Source: JAHJFW01 sp038065635
GTDB taxonomy: Bacteria; Patescibacteriota; Patescibacteriia; 2-12-FULL-60-25
Length of the DNA: 14,287 bases
Assembly: GCA_038065635.1 (NCBI GenBank)
Contig: JBBTQP010000012.1
Coordinates: forward strand, 1 to 14,287
Reading direction: 5' to 3'
The notes below the pieces were generated by a model that saw nothing but the letters and a program-made list of their open reading frames with translations, was not told the DNA's origin and made no database searches. The position numbers were made by a program, and so were the translations under genes. Shown here piece after piece: positions 11,826-14,287 of the stretch; position 1 is the first letter of the stretch, and the number at the start of each line of letters is the position of its first letter.

Positions 11826-12980
11826 TCATCTCCTCACTCCACTCCCCACTGCCTCTCCTATATTCTTAAATCCGTCTCGCTTCATCAAGCGAACGAGGCC
11901 GCGATTGATTTCCCCGATGAGCTGCGGGCCTTGGAAAATCATTCCGGTGATGAGTTGAACCAGAGTCGCGCCGCGTTTAATTTTTTCGTACGCGTCTTCA
12001 GCTGAAAAAATGCCGCCGCAACCCATGATGACGAAACGCGATCCCGACGTTTTATACAAATGTTCGATCTGCGCGTTTGAAGCGTCGAATGTCGGCTTTC
12101 CGCTGATGCCTCCTTTTGTTATTCCGGAAATTTCTTCTGGCTTGATCTCGGATCGTTCGCGATTTTTCGTGAGATTGGAGAGGATGATACCGTGAACGCG
12201 GTGACGCGCTGCAACTGCGACGAGTGCATCAAGTTCTGTGGTGGAAAAATCGACAGGAAGTTTCAAAAAAATCGGTTTCTCTGTCCGGATCGCATCAAGC
12301 CGCGTGAGCAACAGTTCGAGACGGAACGGGTCCGTGAACGGTTCGCCTCCGAACGCGTTCGGACAGCTGACGTTGATGGTGAAATAGTGTCCGATGGACG
12401 AGAATGCGCGAAAAGCTTTTTCATAATCCGAGATTCCGACTTCAACGTCCACGGTTGCCGGAGAATTTGTTTTCGCGATGCTGATTCCAATCGGAAAATC
12501 GAATTTTTTCTGACTTAGACGAGACGCAATCGCCTCGCATCCGTCGTTTTTTAATCCGTAATTTACGACCAACCCTTTTGATTCCGGCAAACGCCAAAGA
12601 CGCGGTTTTGGATTTCCTTCGCACAGTTCTCCCGTGACAGAGCCTATCTCTTCAAAACCAAAACCCACTGACGGAAGTATATCCATGAGCTGTGCGTTCT
12701 TATCAAACCCCGCCGCGAGTCCAATCGGGTTCGAGAAACGCATGCCAAGCACCGTCTGTTCGAGCGACGAATCGTCGTACCTAAACAATCGAGACGTTAT
12801 CGCTCTTGAGATTTTGCAACGCCCAAGAAACTCCCCAACCGCCGTCATCCTGTCATGAACTTTTTCCGGATCTTGGCGAAAAAAGATGGGTTTTGCAAGG
12901 TGTTTATACAGCCAGGCGATGAGCATAATGAATAGAGGGTATACCAAAAACGATAAGAATAAAATGAAACCTATACGCAT
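11826..12980 (-). CDS. pyrD: Dihydroorotate dehydrogenase, membrane-bound class
   Basis: Oxidises dihydroorotate to orotate in pyrimidine synthesis; class 2 enzymes pass electrons to quinone at the membrane. 384 residues. Residues 4-24 are a hydrophobic N-terminal segment, followed by the helical region KPIFFRQDPEKVHDRM. FMN-site motifs follow the class 2 pattern: NPIGLAAGFDKNAQLMD (84-100), GFGFEEIGSVTGE (106-118), KGGISGKP (289-296), IMGCGGIFSAEDA (318-330) and ATLVQLITGMIFQGP (338-352). Odd point: the catalytic-base segment is NVSCPN (203-208), with Cys206 where class 2 enzymes normally have Ser. The ATG is only 2 nt from a palindromic repeat, whose GGGGA might serve as ribosome-binding site. 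Family sure, electron acceptor less so. Confidence 0.95.
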   Translation of the reverse strand: MRIGFILFLSFLVYPLFIMLIAWLYKHLAKPIFFRQDPEKVHDRMTAVGEFLGRCKISRAITSRLFRYDDSSLEQTVLGMRFSNPIGLAAGFDKNAQLMDILPSVGFGFEEIGSVTGELCEGNPKPRLWRLPESKGLVVNYGLKNDGCEAIASRLSQKKFDFPIGISIAKTNSPATVDVEVGISDYEKAFRAFSSIGHYFTINVSCPNAFGGEPFTDPFRLELLLTRLDAIRTEKPIFLKLPVDFSTTELDALVAVAARHRVHGIILSNLTKNRERSEIKPEEISGITKGGISGKPTFDASNAQIEHLYKTSGSRFVIMGCGGIFSAEDAYEKIKRGATLVQLITGMIFQGPQLIGEINRGLVRLMKRDGFKNIGEAVGSGVRR

Positions 12981-12982
12981 CT

Positions 12983-13060
12983 GTCATCCCCGCGGAGGCG
13001 GGGAACCAGACAGTGAACAATACTCACTTTGATCTGGATTCCCGTCTTCACGGGAATGAC
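12983..13060. repeat. GTCATCCCCGCG inverted-repeat element, copy 2
   Basis: Same element as 10393-10472. The left arm begins GTCATCCCCGCGGAGGCGGG and the right arm ends CACGGGAATGAC; overall 78 bp. It lies between the divergent pyrD and lipoprotein genes, ending 2 nt from the pyrD ATG. If the -10 at 13064-13069 is used, the whole element becomes the pyrD 5' leader. Confidence 0.85.
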
Positions 13061-13063
13061 ATC

Positions 13064-13069
13064 ATTATA
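13064..13069 (-). promoter_or_regulatory. Possible -10 of pyrD
   Basis: On the minus strand a perfect TATAAT lies upstream of the palindromic repeat that precedes pyrD. No good -35 is visible, so the call is tentative. Confidence 0.4.
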
Positions 13070-13086
13070 TAAGTAAATGATGATCC

Positions 13087-13105
13087 TATGATACGCTAAC
13101 GTTAG
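13087..13105 (+). promoter_or_regulatory. Possible -10 and operator of the lipoprotein gene
   Basis: TATGAT (13087-13092) would give a transcript start about 8 nt before the ATG at 13107. CTAACGTTAG (13096-13105) is a perfect palindrome one base before that ATG, in the position of an operator. The -35 is weak (TTATAT, 13065-13070, 16-bp spacer). Confidence 0.4.
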
Positions 13106-13106
13106 T

Positions 13107-14060
13107 ATGAATCATCGAATAATTTCCACACTGATCGGTCTTTCGCTTTTCGCCGCCATCGGCGGCGGTTGCTCCGAAGTGCCCGCGAAGGAACGTAGCG
13201 CGACGATCCCTGCAATCGCAAAAAAACTTTCGCTGAAGGACGATTTATATCCTCCGAAACTTCACTCCGACGAATGGGAGAAACCGGTCCCTTTAGAAGG
13301 GCCGGTGAATACCGCCGGCGCCGAGGATTCCCCTTTCATCACGCCTGACGGAAAGACTTTATATTTTTTCTTTACGCCTGATGCGAGCATCCCGCCGCAA
13401 AATCAGGTCAATGACGGAGTGACCGGAATTTGGATGAGTAATAAAATCGGAGACGTTTGGAGCGAGCCGAAAAAAGTTCAACTTTCTAAAAATGGACGGG
13501 ACGCGCTGGACGGTTGCGAATTCGTGCAGGGAGACGTTCTGTGGTTTTGTTCGGCGCGAAAAAATAATTTCCGAAGCATTGATTTTTACACGGCAAAACG
13601 TAACGGAGAAAAATGGACAAGCGTACGCAATGCCGGAGAACGGTTGAACAAAGAATTGGAAATTGGAGAGATGCACATCACGTCTGACGGACAAGAGATG
13701 TATTTCCATGCTTCACGACCGGACGGACGCGGAAAAATGGATGTGTGGAGCATCACTCGAAATGGAGACGGCTGGAGTGATCCAAGAAACGTCTCCGCGA
13801 TCAACACCGAAGAAGACGAGGGATGGCCATTCGTGTCATCTGACGGAAAAGAGCTTTGGTTTTTGCGTTACTACCAAGGATCTCCGTCGATTTGGAGATC
13901 GAAAAAAGCCGATAGCGATTGGAGCAAGCCAGAATTAATCCTCTCAAGCTTCGCCGGAGAACCGACGCTCGACGACGCCGGCAATTTATATTTCGTCCAC
14001 CACTACATCCGCGACGGAAAAATACTTGAAGCGGATATTTTCGTGGCAAAGAAAAAATAA
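13107..14060 (+). CDS. Predicted lipoprotein with PD40/WD40-like repeats
   Basis: A 317-residue exported protein. Residues 4-21 are a hydrophobic signal (RIISTLIGLSLFAAIGGG) ending at Cys22, a loose lipobox (IGGGC). After a linker come beta-propeller repeats of the PD40/TolB-like type: DSPFITPDGKTLYFFF (74-89), GEMHITSDGQEMYFHASRP (187-205), DEGWPFVSSDGKELWFLRYY (237-256) and GEPTLDDAGNLYFVHHY (284-300). Each blade is followed by DVWSITR-, SIWRSKK- or IWMSNK-type strands and a W-S-(E/D/K)-P turn. It probably sits on the cell surface, binding a ligand or partner; no enzymatic motif is seen. It is divergent from pyrD with a short shared promoter region. Confidence 0.85.
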   Translation: MNHRIISTLIGLSLFAAIGGGCSEVPAKERSATIPAIAKKLSLKDDLYPPKLHSDEWEKPVPLEGPVNTAGAEDSPFITPDGKTLYFFFTPDASIPPQNQVNDGVTGIWMSNKIGDVWSEPKKVQLSKNGRDALDGCEFVQGDVLWFCSARKNNFRSIDFYTAKRNGEKWTSVRNAGERLNKELEIGEMHITSDGQEMYFHASRPDGRGKMDVWSITRNGDGWSDPRNVSAINTEEDEGWPFVSSDGKELWFLRYYQGSPSIWRSKKADSDWSKPELILSSFAGEPTLDDAGNLYFVHHYIRDGKILEADIFVAKKK

Positions 14061-14063
14061 CTC

Positions 14064-14096
14064 GGTACATGGTACCAGGTACCATTACCGTGTACC
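14064..14096. repeat. GGTACC-rich imperfect palindrome
   Basis: The centre is a 17-base palindrome around one A (ATGGTACCAGGTACCAT). The outer arms GGTACA and GGTA pair with TACC and TGTACC. It lies 3 bp after the lipoprotein stop and might act as a transcript end structure. Confidence 0.6.
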
Positions 14097-14146
14097 TTTG
14101 TATAAATTGGCTCTACGCAGCCTTTTTCATGACCGGCATCTTCATG

Positions 14147-14172
14147 AGGTACCAGGTACGTACCTGGTACCT
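14147..14172. repeat. Perfect 26-bp palindrome built on GGTACC
   Basis: Each half is AGGTACCAGGTAC or its complement, with no spacer. It shares the GGTACCAGGTAC unit with the palindrome at 14064-14096. Confidence 0.8.
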
Positions 14173-14287
14173 ATAGATGGAAAGGAAGTTTTTTAAAATA
14201 ACTTGTGACTTTCTATAACGGTAAATGTCTCTTTATAATGGTCTGGGAAAACTAGACCACCGTATAAGAGAGATTCGGGGTACAATT

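Larger units (their letters stand above)
14061..14287. other. Palindrome-rich 3' region
   Basis: No gene seen. It holds an imperfect palindrome (14064-14096), a weak hairpin GGCT/AGCC followed by T5 (14109-14127), a perfect 26-bp palindrome (14147-14172), and an imperfect hairpin near the window edge (about 14229-14275: GGTCT/AGACC with TTATA/TATAA further out). Confidence 0.55.

Noticed and set aside
1..14287. CRISPR array, tRNA or rRNA genes
   Set aside because: Repeats are few, spaced by hundreds of bases or palindromic without regular spacers. No cloverleaf or rRNA-like sequence was recognised by eye.

Overview
This window looks like part of the chromosome of a small-genome bacterium, probably a Candidate Phyla Radiation / Patescibacteria member. 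That placement is inference. It rests on a TrmB-type regulator of the kind common in that group, several large proteins without recognisable families, mixed strand layout, many promoters that appear to abut start codons (leaderless mRNAs), and dense small palindromic repeats. No rRNA, tRNA or CRISPR array was seen.

Layout. (1) 1-1325: two toxin-antitoxin modules in tandem (hicB-hicA, then a small antitoxin plus a VapC PIN toxin). Each is preceded by a copy of the same ~35-bp repeat, and a third diverged copy closes the array. (2) 1240-1553: gene-free mosaic of hairpins and repeats. (3) 1554-2714 (-): a strikingly GC-rich orphan gene with a possible helix-turn-helix. (4) 2715-3236: gene-free but heavily structured DNA, ending in a terminator-like hairpin and a second kind of repeat. 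(5) 3237-3673: a third toxin-antitoxin pair (RelE/ParE type), bracketed by two copies of the second repeat. (6) 3827-4171 (-): small orphan gene. (7) 4680-4874 (-): compact transcription unit with a consensus promoter, a 43-codon ORF and a strong terminator, either a very small gene or an sRNA. (8) 4979-5758 (+): TrmB-family regulator with an extended -10 and a palindromic putative operator. (9) 5736-10359 (-): cca (tRNA nucleotidyltransferase with HD domain) followed 7 nt later by a 1020-residue protein with coiled coils and a GNAT-like C-terminus. (10) 10530-11768 (+): orphan gene with a clear terminator. (11) 11826-12980 (-): pyrD of the membrane-bound class. (12) 13107-14060 (+): predicted lipoprotein with WD40/PD40-like repeats, followed by palindromes rich in GGTACC.

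The genes do not form one pathway. cca and pyrD are housekeeping genes (tRNA 3' end and pyrimidine synthesis). The left third is an accessory zone where repeat-delimited toxin-antitoxin modules sit like cassettes. The clearest unusual signals are: the repeat-bounded toxin-antitoxin modules with near-leaderless promoters; a palindromic repeat translated in frame inside cca; the 4.7-4.87 kb small transcription unit; and a class-2-like PyrD with cysteine where that class normally has serine.
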